Positions 16,178 through 24,565 of a DNA stretch of 59,311 nt are shown in pieces. The notes beneath the pieces are model-generated. The model saw only the letters and a program-made list of their open reading frames with translations, searched no databases and was not told where the DNA came from. Numbering within the stretch: position 1 is the first letter of the stretch; every line of letters starts with the position of its first letter. This stretch comes from JANXVR01 sp034667405 (lineage in GTDB: Bacteria > Actinomycetota > UBA4738 > HRBIN12): assembly GCA_034667405.1 (NCBI GenBank), contig JAXDJX010000020.1, positions 1 to 59,311 on the forward strand, read 5' to 3'. The translations under genes were made by a program, and so were the position numbers.

Positions 16178-17397
16178 GTCTTCCGGCTGCCTGGGTTGTG
16201 AGCACGCTTGGTGAAGTGGCCACGTGGTCAAGTGGCGGGACCCCTAAGGCCACCAACCCGACCTTCTATGGGGGGGACATTCCGTGGGCGGTGATTGGCG
16301 ACCTCACTGATGCAGCCGTGCCCGGGACAGCGACGTGCATCACAGACAACGGACTCGCAGCCAGCAGCGCGAAAGTCGTTGAGCCTGGCACGATCCTTGT
16401 TGCCATGTACGGCTCCATCGGCAAGTTGGGAATCGCAGGGATTCGGATGGCAACGAATCAGGCCATCGCGTGTGCAGTTCCCGGTCCAGCAGTGAGTCGG
16501 CAGTACCTATTCTGGTATCTCCGCTCGATTAGAGCCGACCTACAACACGCAGGAAAAGGGGCGACGCAGAAGAACATTGGCCAGGGAATCCTGAAGAGCT
16601 GGCCGATCCCTCTCCCACCGCTCGCCGAGCAGCAGCGGATGGTGGCGGCGATCGAGGAGCAGTTGTCGCGGATCGATGCAGCGGAAGAGTCCTTGTTGGG
16701 CGCGGAGGCCAGGATTCGACAACTCCGGGAGTCGTGCATGGCCATCCAGTACGAGACGGACTGGCAGTGGACGACCCTGGGAGAGATCGCCGAAGTGGTT
16801 GGCGGCGTCACGAAAGACGCGAAGAGAGAGCAGCTCCCCGGCTTGGTCGAGGTCCCTTACCTCCGAGTTGCCAACGTGCAACGGGGCTTCCTCGACCTTT
16901 CCGAGGTCGCAACTATTCGAGTTCCACCGGAGCGGGCGAAGGCACTGATGCTTGAACCAGGCGACGTGCTTCTGAACGAAGGAGGAGATCGAGACAAACT
17001 TGGGCGCGGCTGGGTGTGGAATGGAGAAATTCCTGACTGCATACACCAGAACCACGTCTTCCGGGCTCGCGTGACCGTCGGTTTCGCCCCGAAGTTCCTG
17101 TCCTGGCACGCGAACACCTATGGAAGGGTGTGGTTCCAGGACCGAGGGTCACAGACAACGAACCTGGCTTCGATTAGCAGGACAAACCTCCGAGGTTTGC
17201 CCGTGCCTGCGCCACCCTTGGAAGTTCAGGTGGCGATCGCCGAGGAGATCGATCGGAGGCTGTCGGTTGTCTCCGCTGTAGAGAAAGAAGCTCGCGAAGC
17301 CCGCCGACGTGGGCGGTCTCTACGGCAAGCAGTCCTCCGCGATGCGTTCGCGGGTCGCCTGGTCACTCCGGAGACTCCTGAGAGGGTGGACGCATGA
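16174..17397 (+). CDS. hsdS: Type I restriction-modification specificity subunit HsdS
   Basis: A 407-residue specificity subunit with the standard two target-recognition domains. The first starts STLGEVATWSSGGTPKATNP and the second TTLGEIAEVVGGVTKD at about residue 195; each is followed by a conserved helical spacer (LPPLAEQQRMVAAIEEQL and PPLEVQVAIAEEIDRRL). Each domain reads one half of a bipartite DNA site, so the target cannot be predicted here. It overlaps hsdR by four bases at its start and hsdM by four at its end. Full length with no sign of shuffling or truncation. Confidence 0.93.
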   Translation: MSLPAAWVVSTLGEVATWSSGGTPKATNPTFYGGDIPWAVIGDLTDAAVPGTATCITDNGLAASSAKVVEPGTILVAMYGSIGKLGIAGIRMATNQAIACAVPGPAVSRQYLFWYLRSIRADLQHAGKGATQKNIGQGILKSWPIPLPPLAEQQRMVAAIEEQLSRIDAAEESLLGAEARIRQLRESCMAIQYETDWQWTTLGEIAEVVGGVTKDAKREQLPGLVEVPYLRVANVQRGFLDLSEVATIRVPPERAKALMLEPGDVLLNEGGDRDKLGRGWVWNGEIPDCIHQNHVFRARVTVGFAPKFLSWHANTYGRVWFQDRGSQTTNLASISRTNLRGLPVPAPPLEVQVAIAEEIDRRLSVVSAVEKEAREARRRGRSLRQAVLRDAFAGRLVTPETPERVDA

Positions 17398-18881
17398 CCG
17401 ATCCCAAGGCGCTAGTAGACAAACTCTGGAACTACTGCAACATCCTCCGCGACGACGGCCTGTCGTACGGCGACTACGTCGAACAGTTGACCTACCTGCT
17501 CTTCCTGAAGATGGCCGACGAGCAGACGAAGCCACCTTTCAGCCGCGAGGCAGTCCTGCCCGAGGGTCTCGACTGGCCTTCCCTCCTGAAGCGAGACGGC
17601 GACGATCTAGAAGTCCATTACCGGCATCTCCTGGAGCAGCTCGGGCGCTCCGAAGGCACCCTCGGCATCATCTTCCGCAAGGCGCAGAATCGGATCCAGG
17701 ATCCAGCGAAGCTTCGCCGCCTAATCGTTGATCTCATCGACCATGAATCCTGGATGACGATGGACGCGGACGTGAAAGGCGACGCTTACGAGGGACTCCT
17801 TCAGAAGAACGCGGAAGATACGAAATCTGGCGCGGGGCAGTACTTCACTCCGAGAGCGCTGACCAAGGCGATGGTCGGGGTCATGCAACCCCAGCCTGGC
17901 ATGACGATCTGTGACCCAGCGTGCGGTACGGGAGGCTTCTTCCTGGCCGCCTACGAACACTTGACCAAGACGCCGAACCTTGACCCCGACCAGAAGCGAT
18001 TCATGCGCTTCGACACGTTTCGGGGATGGGAGATCGTGGATAACACCGCCCGGCTCTGCGACATGAACCTTCTGTTGCATGGAGTCGGTGCCGCTGACGC
18101 GCCGAGCCCAGTCACCGTGGACGACGCACTCCGCTCTGATCCCACCGACAGATTCGACATGGTGCTGACGAACCCCCCGTTTGGGAAGAAGTCCTCTGTC
18201 ACGATCGCGAATGCCGAAGGCGAGGTGCAGAAGGAGACGCAGACCGTGGTCCGCGATGACTTCTGGGCCACGACCTCGAACAAGCAGCTCAACTTTCTCC
18301 AGCACGTTAAGACGATCTTGAAGATCGATGGTCGGGCGGCCATCGTGGTGCCAGATAACGTGCTCTTCGAGGGCGGGGCGGGGGAGAGCATCAGGCGTCG
18401 GCTGCTGCACGACTACGACGTACACACTCTGCTGCGGTTGCCGACCGGAATCTTCTACGCCCAAGGGGTGAAGGCGAACGTCCTGTTCTTCGACCGCAAG
18501 CCCGCTTCCGAGACGCCTTGGACGAAGGAGCTGTGGATCTACGATCTCCGAACCAACCAGCACTTCACCCTGAAGGAGAACCCGCTCAGCTACGCGCACC
18601 TTTCCGACTTCGTCACCAAGTACAAGTCCGAGAACCGACACGATCGTACCGAGTCGGAGCAGTTCAAGAAGTTCACCTACGAGGAGCTAGCCGCAAGGGA
18701 TAAGGCGAGCCTCGACATCTTCTGGCTGCGCGATGAGTCGTTGGAGGATGTCGAGAACCTGCCCGCACCTGCCGTTATCGCAGCGGAGATCGTTGAGGAC
18801 CTTGAGGCCGCCCTGGCCGAGTTCGCCCTGATCGCCGAATCGCTTGGTGGGTCGGCTGCGACGGGCGCTCTGGACGACTGA
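17394..18881 (+). CDS. hsdM: Type I restriction-modification methyltransferase HsdM
   Basis: A 495-residue N6-adenine methylase. After the N-terminal helical HsdM_N domain (WNYCNILRDDGLSYGDYVEQ) comes GQYFTPRALTKAMV, then motif I DPACGTGGF beginning at D174 and motif IV NPPF at 260-263, the pairing typical of gamma-type N6-adenine enzymes. It protects host DNA and is needed for restriction as well. The order R-S-M is less common than M-S-R or R-M-S but is known. The last gene of the coupled set, followed four bases later by a DUF6308-like gene. Confidence 0.95.
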   Translation: MTDPKALVDKLWNYCNILRDDGLSYGDYVEQLTYLLFLKMADEQTKPPFSREAVLPEGLDWPSLLKRDGDDLEVHYRHLLEQLGRSEGTLGIIFRKAQNRIQDPAKLRRLIVDLIDHESWMTMDADVKGDAYEGLLQKNAEDTKSGAGQYFTPRALTKAMVGVMQPQPGMTICDPACGTGGFFLAAYEHLTKTPNLDPDQKRFMRFDTFRGWEIVDNTARLCDMNLLLHGVGAADAPSPVTVDDALRSDPTDRFDMVLTNPPFGKKSSVTIANAEGEVQKETQTVVRDDFWATTSNKQLNFLQHVKTILKIDGRAAIVVPDNVLFEGGAGESIRRRLLHDYDVHTLLRLPTGIFYAQGVKANVLFFDRKPASETPWTKELWIYDLRTNQHFTLKENPLSYAHLSDFVTKYKSENRHDRTESEQFKKFTYEELAARDKASLDIFWLRDESLEDVENLPAPAVIAAEIVEDLEAALAEFALIAESLGGSAATGALDD

Positions 18882-18885
18882 GGAA

Positions 18886-19551
18886 ATGCCATCGATCGCT
18901 CGATCGCACATGTTGAGCCTGGGAGTTGGAGGGCGCTACAAGATCCAGCACCCCGAGACACTCCAAGAGGCGTATGGAGTACACATCAAAGGTGGATCTG
19001 CATATCACCGTTTCAGGTCACGGACTTCGCCGGATGTCCTCCTCCCCGAAGATCTCGCTCCGACGATCGCTCTCAGCGGAAGAGCGTCCTACAAGGCTTT
19101 CGTCTCCCTGGACTTGGGCACCCCTATCCGGATCGATCTCCCACAAGTTCCGTTGGAGCGGGCGTCGCTCAGAGTCGTGACGAATGTGGCTGAGACCATC
19201 TCCGAGTTGTGTTCACTGACGGGATTCGGTGTGTCGCTTGCCTCCAAGACTCTTCACGCGAAACGACCGGCTTTGATTCCGGTTATGGATCGGAGGGCGT
19301 TCTTCGGAGCGTACTTGCACCCCGCTTGGGCTCCGGGAGAAGAGCCCTACTGGGCGAGTCCGTTGGAAGATGTCGTGTCGATCGAACAGGCGCTTCTTGC
19401 GGTACGCGATGATCTCCAAAGGGCCGAGAACGGCACCTCCTGGTTGCGGCTCAAACGGCCAGGCGAGAGTCGAGTTGTCGCGTTCGACAAGGTGTGGTGG
19501 ATGTTCGCATGGCCCTCACAACGTCGCGTTGTGGGACTCGACGCGCCGTGA
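18886..19551 (+). CDS. DUF6308-like protein, possible helix-hairpin-helix fold
   Basis: A 221-residue protein. The core ELCSLTGFGVSLASKTLHAK then RPALIPVMDRRAFFGAYL recalls actinobacterial DUF6308 proteins, whose G-F/I-G-V-x-x-A-x-K-x-L-H pattern resembles the helix-hairpin-helix of base-excision glycosylases. DNA binding is therefore plausible, but no enzymatic activity can be claimed. It follows hsdM by four bases, with GAGGAA as ribosome site before ATG 18886, so it is part of the restriction operon. The position hints at an accessory role in restriction or DNA repair after cleavage. Confidence 0.6.
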   Translation: MPSIARSHMLSLGVGGRYKIQHPETLQEAYGVHIKGGSAYHRFRSRTSPDVLLPEDLAPTIALSGRASYKAFVSLDLGTPIRIDLPQVPLERASLRVVTNVAETISELCSLTGFGVSLASKTLHAKRPALIPVMDRRAFFGAYLHPAWAPGEEPYWASPLEDVVSIEQALLAVRDDLQRAENGTSWLRLKRPGESRVVAFDKVWWMFAWPSQRRVVGLDAP

Positions 19552-19674
19552 AGGTCCGCAGATTGCAGTTGATGCCATGAGGTGGGCGACTTGGTCGGAG
19601 GGGTCCTATCCGAAAACTCGCTAGGATGCAGCCGGATGTGACACCGCCGTTGGGCCGCCCGAATCGTTCCAATC

Positions 19675-19922
19675 TCAGTGCGACAAGGCGCTTATCCTGC
19701 AGGTCATCCAGGATGACAAACCTCGATCGAGCATTGAATCGATGACGTGCATCTGGGCGAGCCGCCGGTCAAGTACCGTCAGCGGCAGGGCACTCTCTCC
19801 AAGTTCCCACGCCTCAATCTGGTTTGGGGGCATTCGAGTCGAACCGCTGCCCGATCAAGAGGGATACCAGCCGTTTCACGTGCCCATCTAAGTACTTCGG
19901 CAGAAACCGTCAGGGAGGGCAC
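19675..19922 (-). pseudogene. Broken XRE-type HTH gene (remnant)
   Basis: From GTG 19922 on the minus strand the translation begins PSLTVSAEVLRWARETAG and continues PLDRAAVRLEC, then the frame is lost in a run of five C residues near 19829-19833. Adding one C restores NQIEAWELGESALPLTV then LDRRLAQM. This is the N-terminal helix-turn-helix typical of XRE proteins fused to ImmA/IrrE peptidases (LRWARExAG ... IEAWExGE). After LAQM it diverges and stops at 19675, so the peptidase part is absent. A TAGCCT box lies 7 bases before the GTG. A sequencing error could explain the frameshift but not the missing C terminus. Confidence 0.55.
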
Positions 19923-19929
19923 ATGCGTG

Positions 19930-19935
19930 AGGCTA
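19930..19935 (-). promoter_or_regulatory. Leaderless-type -10 box TAGCCT
   Basis: TAGCCT on the minus strand, 7 bases before the GTG at 19922 of the broken regulator gene. Confidence 0.4.
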
Positions 19936-19977
19936 GCGGGGTCGGACCCGTCGTGCGAGGACCGTGGCTGACCGGGC

Positions 19978-19983
19978 TACGAT
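19978..19983 (+). promoter_or_regulatory. Leaderless-type -10 box TACGAT
   Basis: TACGAT lies 8 bases before the GTG at 19992; the spacing is one base longer than usual in this window. Confidence 0.4.
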
Positions 19984-19991
19984 TCAGCCTC

Positions 19992-20258
19992 GTGGACACT
20001 GACCCCGTAGATACGTCACCCGAAGCCCTCGGCGAACGAATCATCGGGATCCTCGGCCCAGGCGCATCCCGTGGCCTACTCGATGCACTGACTCGCTCCG
20101 ACGAAGACCGCGCCGAGCTGATCGCCCGTCTGCACCTACGCGCCGACGGCGAGTGGCTGGCTGAGTTGCTCATGGACATCGAGAGCGACTCCGATGGAGT
20201 CGTGCGGCTGAGCCTGATCGGGGCGCTCCTGGAGGCTCTTCCGCCCGATACGGCTTGA
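19992..20258 (+). CDS. Small acidic helical protein, unknown function
   Basis: An 88-residue protein starting at GTG 19992 (DTDPVDTSPEALGERIIGIL and onward). It is acidic and mostly helical (SRGLLDALTRSDEDRAELIA; GEWLAELLMDIESDSD), without cysteines or membrane helices. The frame extends upstream to 19824, but the TACGAT box points to this start. It faces the broken XRE gene divergently, and a perfect palindrome follows at 20295-20314. I do not recognise the family; a cytoplasmic partner or antitoxin-sized protein is possible but unsupported. Confidence 0.45.
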   Translation: MDTDPVDTSPEALGERIIGILGPGASRGLLDALTRSDEDRAELIARLHLRADGEWLAELLMDIESDSDGVVRLSLIGALLEALPPDTA

Positions 20259-20294
20259 CCCGGTCGATTGCCAAAGAACAGACTCGACTTCCAG

Positions 20295-20314
20295 GCCCGC
20301 CTCTAGAGGCGGGC
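20295..20314. terminator. Perfect 20-base palindrome, probable hairpin terminator
   Basis: GCCCGCCTCTAGAGGCGGGC is identical to its reverse complement and lies 37 bases after the stop of the gene at 19992-20258. As RNA it folds into an 8-base stem with a CUAG loop. There is no U-tract, so it may be a non-classical terminator or a protein-binding site. Confidence 0.5.
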
Positions 20315-20378
20315 TGACACGATGCATCGGTCCTTCCTGTTCGTGCGAGGGAGCGACCTTAGCGGAGAGGGCAATCGC

Positions 20379-20912
20379 ATGCGTAACAAGAAGCTTCTCG
20401 TGGCTTTGATCATGACCGCTGCACTGGTGTCGAGCCTGGTGACGGCTGCGCTCGCGACGACCTCCGCCTCAAAGGCACATGCGGTAACCGCAGTGAAGGT
20501 CGTTACCTCGACGGACCTATCGATAACGAGTTCCGACACCTGGTCTAACGTCGCTGGGGGATCCACGTCAATCGTCATCCCTGCGAGTACGGGAGGTCTC
20601 ATCCTTGTGCACTTCTCCGGGGAATCCGTCTGCTCAGCCATTGATGGAAGCTACTGCTCCGTGCGCGTACTGGTCGGGGGAGCGGAGGCGCAACCCGCTC
20701 CGACGGCACCTACGTTCGACACAGCAAGCAAGCTCAATGGGATTGGATTCGTTGCCCACGCTTCGTCTATCGATCGGGTGGCAGGACCACTTGCGGCAGG
20801 GACGTACAAGGTTCAGCTTCAGTACTCGATCCACGGGTCGGCTGATGCATGTTGTTCCTTCGAGTTCGTGCTGCAGAACTGGTTCCTGTCGGTGGAGGTC
20901 GCAAGAACATAG
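20379..20912 (+). CDS. Secreted protein of unknown function
   Basis: A 177-residue protein with a signal peptide (MRNKKLLVALIMTAALVSSL, cleavage likely around residues 26-34). The exported part is rich in Ser, Thr, Ala and beta-type patterns and contains two cysteine pairs (SVCSAIDGSYCSV and ADACCSFEF). It probably folds as a small disulfide-linked beta sandwich. No family recognised. GAGAGG before ATG 20379 is a suitable ribosome site, so this start is chosen over the upstream in-frame ATG at 20322. Confidence 0.6.
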   Translation: MRNKKLLVALIMTAALVSSLVTAALATTSASKAHAVTAVKVVTSTDLSITSSDTWSNVAGGSTSIVIPASTGGLILVHFSGESVCSAIDGSYCSVRVLVGGAEAQPAPTAPTFDTASKLNGIGFVAHASSIDRVAGPLAAGTYKVQLQYSIHGSADACCSFEFVLQNWFLSVEVART

Positions 20913-21021
20913 ACGTGGCGCACGGTGCCAAGAACACGGCGCTCAGCGTGAGCGACTCCGACACGAAGGAATGGATACGAGAAGAGGCGCGGCGAAAGGA
21001 CTCAGTGTCGCTCACACCGCG

Positions 21022-21027
21022 TACGTT
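21022..21027 (+). promoter_or_regulatory. Leaderless-type -10 box TACGTT
   Basis: TACGTT lies 6 bases before the ATG at 21034 and identifies the small gene there. Confidence 0.45.
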
Positions 21028-21033
21028 CCCCGA

Positions 21034-21261
21034 ATGGATTCAGATCGGCGCACCTGGCTCCTTGAACGTCTGATCGTAGAGGCAGGCGATTACGCGAGAG
21101 CGGACGCTCAGATCCGCCAGATGCGGCTCGGGAGGGTGGACGGCTACCTCGGTGTCGGAGTCGCGTTCGGGTTCTGGTCGCGCCGCTCCGCCGACATCAT
21201 GTACGACACGATCCTCCACGGTCAGGCGTGGCCAGCGAGGCTGCGACGGATGGCTCGGTAA
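21034..21261 (+). CDS. Small basic protein, unknown function
   Basis: A 75-residue protein (MDSDRRTWLLERLIVEAGDY and onward) with several arginines, one glycine-rich hydrophobic patch (GYLGVGVAFGFW) and a basic C terminus (ARLRRMAR). The ATG is supported by a TACGTT box exactly 6 bases upstream, which is the main reason to call it rather than treat it as the tail of a longer shadow frame. No recognised domain. Confidence 0.4.
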   Translation: MDSDRRTWLLERLIVEAGDYARADAQIRQMRLGRVDGYLGVGVAFGFWSRRSADIMYDTILHGQAWPARLRRMAR

Positions 21262-21303
21262 CCAACATGTCGTCGCCCAGCTTCGCTCCTGCTAGCTGTG
21301 ACG

Positions 21304-21309
21304 TAGGCT
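21304..21309 (+). promoter_or_regulatory. Leaderless-type -10 box TAGGCT
   Basis: TAGGCT lies 7 bases before the ATG at 21317. Confidence 0.5.
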
Positions 21310-21316
21310 CGATGGC

Positions 21317-21898
21317 ATGTCCGATCTGCCTCCGCCACCAGAGTTGTTGGGGGGGACCGCTGACCTCGTCAAGGCGTGGGCGACGCGGACTTGGGCAGGC
21401 TTTCGTCGGTGGCCGCTGTGGGCTCAGGTGGCGGCGTGGCTGATTGGTTTCTGGTTCCTCATCGCGCTTCTCGCCTGGCGATCGGCGATGTCTGTCAGGG
21501 CGAAGCTTGGTATCACCGGGGCCGTCCTAGCGTTTCTTATCCTCGCTGGAGCTTTTGACGGGCCAGAACGGACGCATAGCGCGTCGCCCACGTCATCAGC
21601 GCCTGCGAGTTTGCCCACGCAAGGTGCAGTTCCGAGTCCGGCAGGCAGCGTGCTCGTCACGAGAGCCGACATGGGGTCGCACTGGCCTCTTACCGTGGAT
21701 TCTGGCTTCCTGTCATGCCGAGGAGCAGGCGAGGTCTTCTTCACCACGCTGACGGGAAACACGTATGCCGTGAACGGTTTAGCGGAGAGCCTGTCACCTG
21801 ATCCACATATCGATCACATCTGGTCGGATTCCAAGGGTCCCGGACCAAAGAAATATCTCGGGTACCTCCTCGATCGTGGTTTAGCGCTTTGCGACTAG
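21317..21898 (+). CDS. Membrane protein with C-terminal DUF2511-like domain
   Basis: A 193-residue protein. Two hydrophobic helices (VAAWLIGFWFLIALLAW and ITGAVLAFLILAGAF) are followed by a Ser/Pro linker. The C-terminal domain of about 85 residues has VTRADMGSHWPLTVDSGFLSC, a second Cys at the end and YAVNGLAESL, matching the W-P-x-T-V ... C ... Y-A-v-N-G pattern of DUF2511 (YebY-like) exported domains. Function of that family is unknown. The ATG lies 7 bases after a TAGGCT box. Confidence 0.6.
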   Translation: MSDLPPPPELLGGTADLVKAWATRTWAGFRRWPLWAQVAAWLIGFWFLIALLAWRSAMSVRAKLGITGAVLAFLILAGAFDGPERTHSASPTSSAPASLPTQGAVPSPAGSVLVTRADMGSHWPLTVDSGFLSCRGAGEVFFTTLTGNTYAVNGLAESLSPDPHIDHIWSDSKGPGPKKYLGYLLDRGLALCD

Positions 21899-22014
21899 GC
21901 AGATCCGGGCAGCGCAGTCTGCACATGTAAGAGGCTTCTACTTGACCCCGTTTCCTTCGTCCCGCCTCTCGCCTAGGATTGGACGCTAAGACAATCACTG
22001 GGCAGGAGAGGGTC

Positions 22015-22428
22015 GTGTCTACGTCTTCCACCGGCATGAGCGGTTTCTGGTTCGTTATCAGCTTCTTCGGACTATTGTTCGGCGTCGTCTGCTCGGTCAT
22101 CTGGAAGAACAAAGGGGGCAATGCGCTCTCAGGGTTCCTTGTCGGCCTTCTCCTGGGCATCATCGGCCTCATCATTGTCGCCGTGGCGGACCCAAACAAA
22201 GGCCGAGGGAGCACCAGCCAGGGAGGAATCGGTCAAGGAGCCGTTCGCGAGTGTCCTTGGTGCAAGGAGGCGATGAAGCGCGACGCGAGCGTGTGTCCCC
22301 ACTGTCAGCGCGAGTCCACGGCGTGGACGTTCCATGACGGGCGCTGGTGGACCACCGATGCCCAAGGGGAGTGGGTCTTTCTGAACGAGCTAAGTCGCGA
22401 CTGGGTGAAGCCACCGCCTGCCCCCTAG
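22015..22428 (+). CDS. Two-helix membrane protein with C-terminal zinc ribbon
   Basis: A 137-residue protein. Two N-terminal helices (FWFVISFFGLLFGVVCSVIW and LSGFLVGLLLGIIGLIIVAV) form a hairpin separated by a loop (KNKGGNA). A cytoplasmic zinc ribbon CPWCKEAMKRDASVCPHC then leads to a W-rich tail (TAWTFHDGRWWTTDAQGEWV) typical of such actinobacterial proteins. GTG 22015 is preceded by GGAGAGG at a good distance, and TAGGAT at 21973-21978 is a likely -10 box. Role unknown; another zinc-ribbon membrane protein among several in this region. Confidence 0.65.
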   Translation: MSTSSTGMSGFWFVISFFGLLFGVVCSVIWKNKGGNALSGFLVGLLLGIIGLIIVAVADPNKGRGSTSQGGIGQGAVRECPWCKEAMKRDASVCPHCQRESTAWTFHDGRWWTTDAQGEWVFLNELSRDWVKPPPAP

Positions 22429-22555
22429 ACGTGTGGATTCAGCCCACCTGTCACGACTTGACCCGCTCATCGACTGGGACCAAACTACCCCGTGGACCCA
22501 GCCACGGCACCCTGAGACGATCTTGAACGCCGAACAGACAAGAGAGGTTCCTCGC

Positions 22556-22768
22556 GTGACGCAGGGCAAGAAGGCAGCGCTAGCGCACTGGGCCACTCTG
22601 AGCCCACAGGAGCAGATCGAAGCCCTTCGGCGGGGCTACACGCCATATGCGCATAGAAGCGGTGACAGTGCGCAGCGAGATCCAAAGACACAAGGGAAGA
22701 AGGGCGAGGTCTATCGGGCCGGACGGGCGCTTTCGTCTGGGTTCGAGACAAGTCGCCGGAAGCACTAG
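22556..22768 (+). CDS. Small basic protein, unknown function
   Basis: A 70-residue protein from GTG 22556, preceded by GAGAGG at an 8-base spacing. It begins TQGKKAALAHWATLSPQEQI and continues EALRRGYTPYAHRSG, which looks like genuine helical protein, and ends in a basic tail (SSGFETSRRKH). The open frame upstream to 22433 lacks signals. No family recognised. It precedes the frameshifted gene at 22933 by about 165 bases. Confidence 0.4.
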   Translation: MTQGKKAALAHWATLSPQEQIEALRRGYTPYAHRSGDSAQRDPKTQGKKGEVYRAGRALSSGFETSRRKH

Positions 22769-22932
22769 CTCCCAATCTTCGGTTAGGTCTCGCGATGGTC
22801 AGCACGGGCAGGATCGCATTGAATACGCGCGTCCTGCATCGCCAAGCACGGCAAAGCTCAGGCGGATCGGCGACACGAGGCGACTTGCACGGTCGCCGAC
22901 CCTGGTGCGACGCTCGCCCTCCGGAGTCTGAG

Positions 22933-23788
22933 ATGAAAGGCCAGGGCATGAGTATCGAATCCCTTCACCAGGCTGGGTTGCCGCTAAATCGTAAGGAGCG
23001 GTTCTACACGGGAACGGTCCTTCCGTTCATCGTCTTCCAGCATGGGGAGGCTGGGCTGTCCCTTCTGTTAGACCTTCTGCAATGTCCTCATCCGCCCTTG
23101 GAGCTACACCCTGCCCTTAGCAACGTGCAGTTCATGACGGAATATGGCCTGAAGGAGCCTTTGTTCAAGGAGTCCGACAAGAAGCGTTTCGCGCTCCACC
23201 CCGCGTCCAAGGATGCGCCCGATGTCGTGGTGTACATCGAGGGCTCGCAGGATGATTCGGTCCTCGCAGTCATCGAAGCGAATGTTCGACAACATCAGCC
23301 CGGCGGCTCTGCGCAGCCAGATGGACCGACAGAAGGAACAGGTGATCGATCCGGTCCGTGAAGCATTGAAGCCGAGCCATGTCGCGCATGTTGCGTTGTT
23401 GCCCGCCTCATTGAATATCTCTAAGGAAGCGCTCGGCTACCCGGTACTTACTTGGGAGACCTTGAAGGAGAGCAAGGAGAAGCAGTTCGGTGTCAGCCAC
23501 TTCACGTCAGTCTTAGGTTCGGCGTTGGTTGACTGGGGGAGCTACGTTGCAAGCTGGCAAACCCCCTTCGACCAAAGGAGTGGTCAGGAGATCTTCGATG
23601 GCTGGAAGAGCGGCACGTTGGAGTTCCCCTACATGGGTCGCGCTGGTGGCTTCGAGGGCAAGCAGCTCGCCGAAGACCTCACCGGCTCCTGGAAGCAGCA
23701 GATGTACCGGCTGCGCAACGAGGAGACGGGCAGCTCCAACTGGTTCAAGGTCGAAGCGTTTGTGGAGCGGTTGGAGGCACAAGCCTGA
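22933..23788 (+). pseudogene. Frameshifted restriction-nuclease-like gene
   Basis: Two overlapping frames make one protein of about 285 residues. Frame one (from ATG 22933) has ERFYTGTVLPFIVFQHGEAG and runs through DAPDVVVYIEG and VLAVIEA; frame two continues MFDNISPAALRSQMDRQKEQ through to WFKVEAFVERLEAQA (stop at 23788). The join is at about 23277-23285, where GAAGCGAATGTTC can be read as GAAGCGAA(GA)TGTTC with two bases lost, giving VIEAKMFDN. That would restore an E-x-K after a D-V-V-V strand, as in PD-(D/E)XK nucleases. Thus the break falls in the presumed active site. It may be a real inactivation or a sequencing error. Confidence 0.6.
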
Positions 23789-24029
23789 TGGTTTGGTCCG
23801 GGACGACTTGCTCGAATCTCAACATTCGCTCTGTAAGCGCCTGAGCGCCGACCACACCGTCATCAGCACGTCGTGCCGGAAGGAACCTAGCCGTTCGCTG
23901 CCGCGATCCTTGAAGTTGAAAGGCGTCAAACCTTGGAGGTACATCCGTCAACACTGGCCAAGGCGGGGTGATCGTCGCCGGGGTGAGAGGGAGAACGGGA
24001 GCGCGTTCGCCGATCTGGCGATAGCGCCT

Positions 24030-24344
24030 CTAGCTCCTACTGCGGAGAACGTCGCCCAGGACGCCGATCTCGACGCCGTAGGCGGAAAGGTCGGTCGTCG
24101 AGAACACCTCCCACCTGCCCAATCCTCCAGGTGGATCCCACTGGAAGACTGCAGTTCGACCATCCCGTGTCAGGAGGAGCCATTCCGGCTGATGCCCACC
24201 CAGGGCGAGCAGGGCTGCCGATGACGCATCGACTGTCTGGACTGCAAGCAGCTCCCTCAGGCGCGGCCACGGCATGATGTCGGACATCAGGGCGTCAGTT
24301 AGCTCCTCTGCCTTCGCCCTGATCTGCTCGGTCTCGTCCGTCAT
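24030..24344 (-). CDS. Small protein of unknown function
   Basis: A 104-residue protein with a helical N-terminal half (ETEQIRAKAEELTDALMSDI) and a beta-rich second half (PEWLLLTRDGRTAVFQWDPP; GRWEVFSTTDLSAYGVEIGV). No recognised domain, no membrane segment and no cysteines. GAGAGAAG precedes ATG 24344. It sits between the frameshifted nuclease-like gene and a membrane protein gene on the other strand. A real gene by composition, but its role is open. Confidence 0.5.
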   Translation of the reverse strand: MTDETEQIRAKAEELTDALMSDIMPWPRLRELLAVQTVDASSAALLALGGHQPEWLLLTRDGRTAVFQWDPPGGLGRWEVFSTTDLSAYGVEIGVLGDVLRSRS

Positions 24345-24565
24345 GAGCTTCTCTCAGCCACTTCGGTCGCAGTATGACGGGGTTGCAGTCGCTCGGATCC
24401 GATGGGCACGAAAGGGCACGAGACATCCGGAAAGTGTCGGCAGCACCCAGTAGCATCGGTCAGCCGTTTCAGGCGCAGCCTTGACGGGAGAAACGACAGC
24501 TACGGGAGTCTTGCTAGATCCGCCGATCACGAGAAGCTACGGGCAATGACGATGGATCGACTTGG

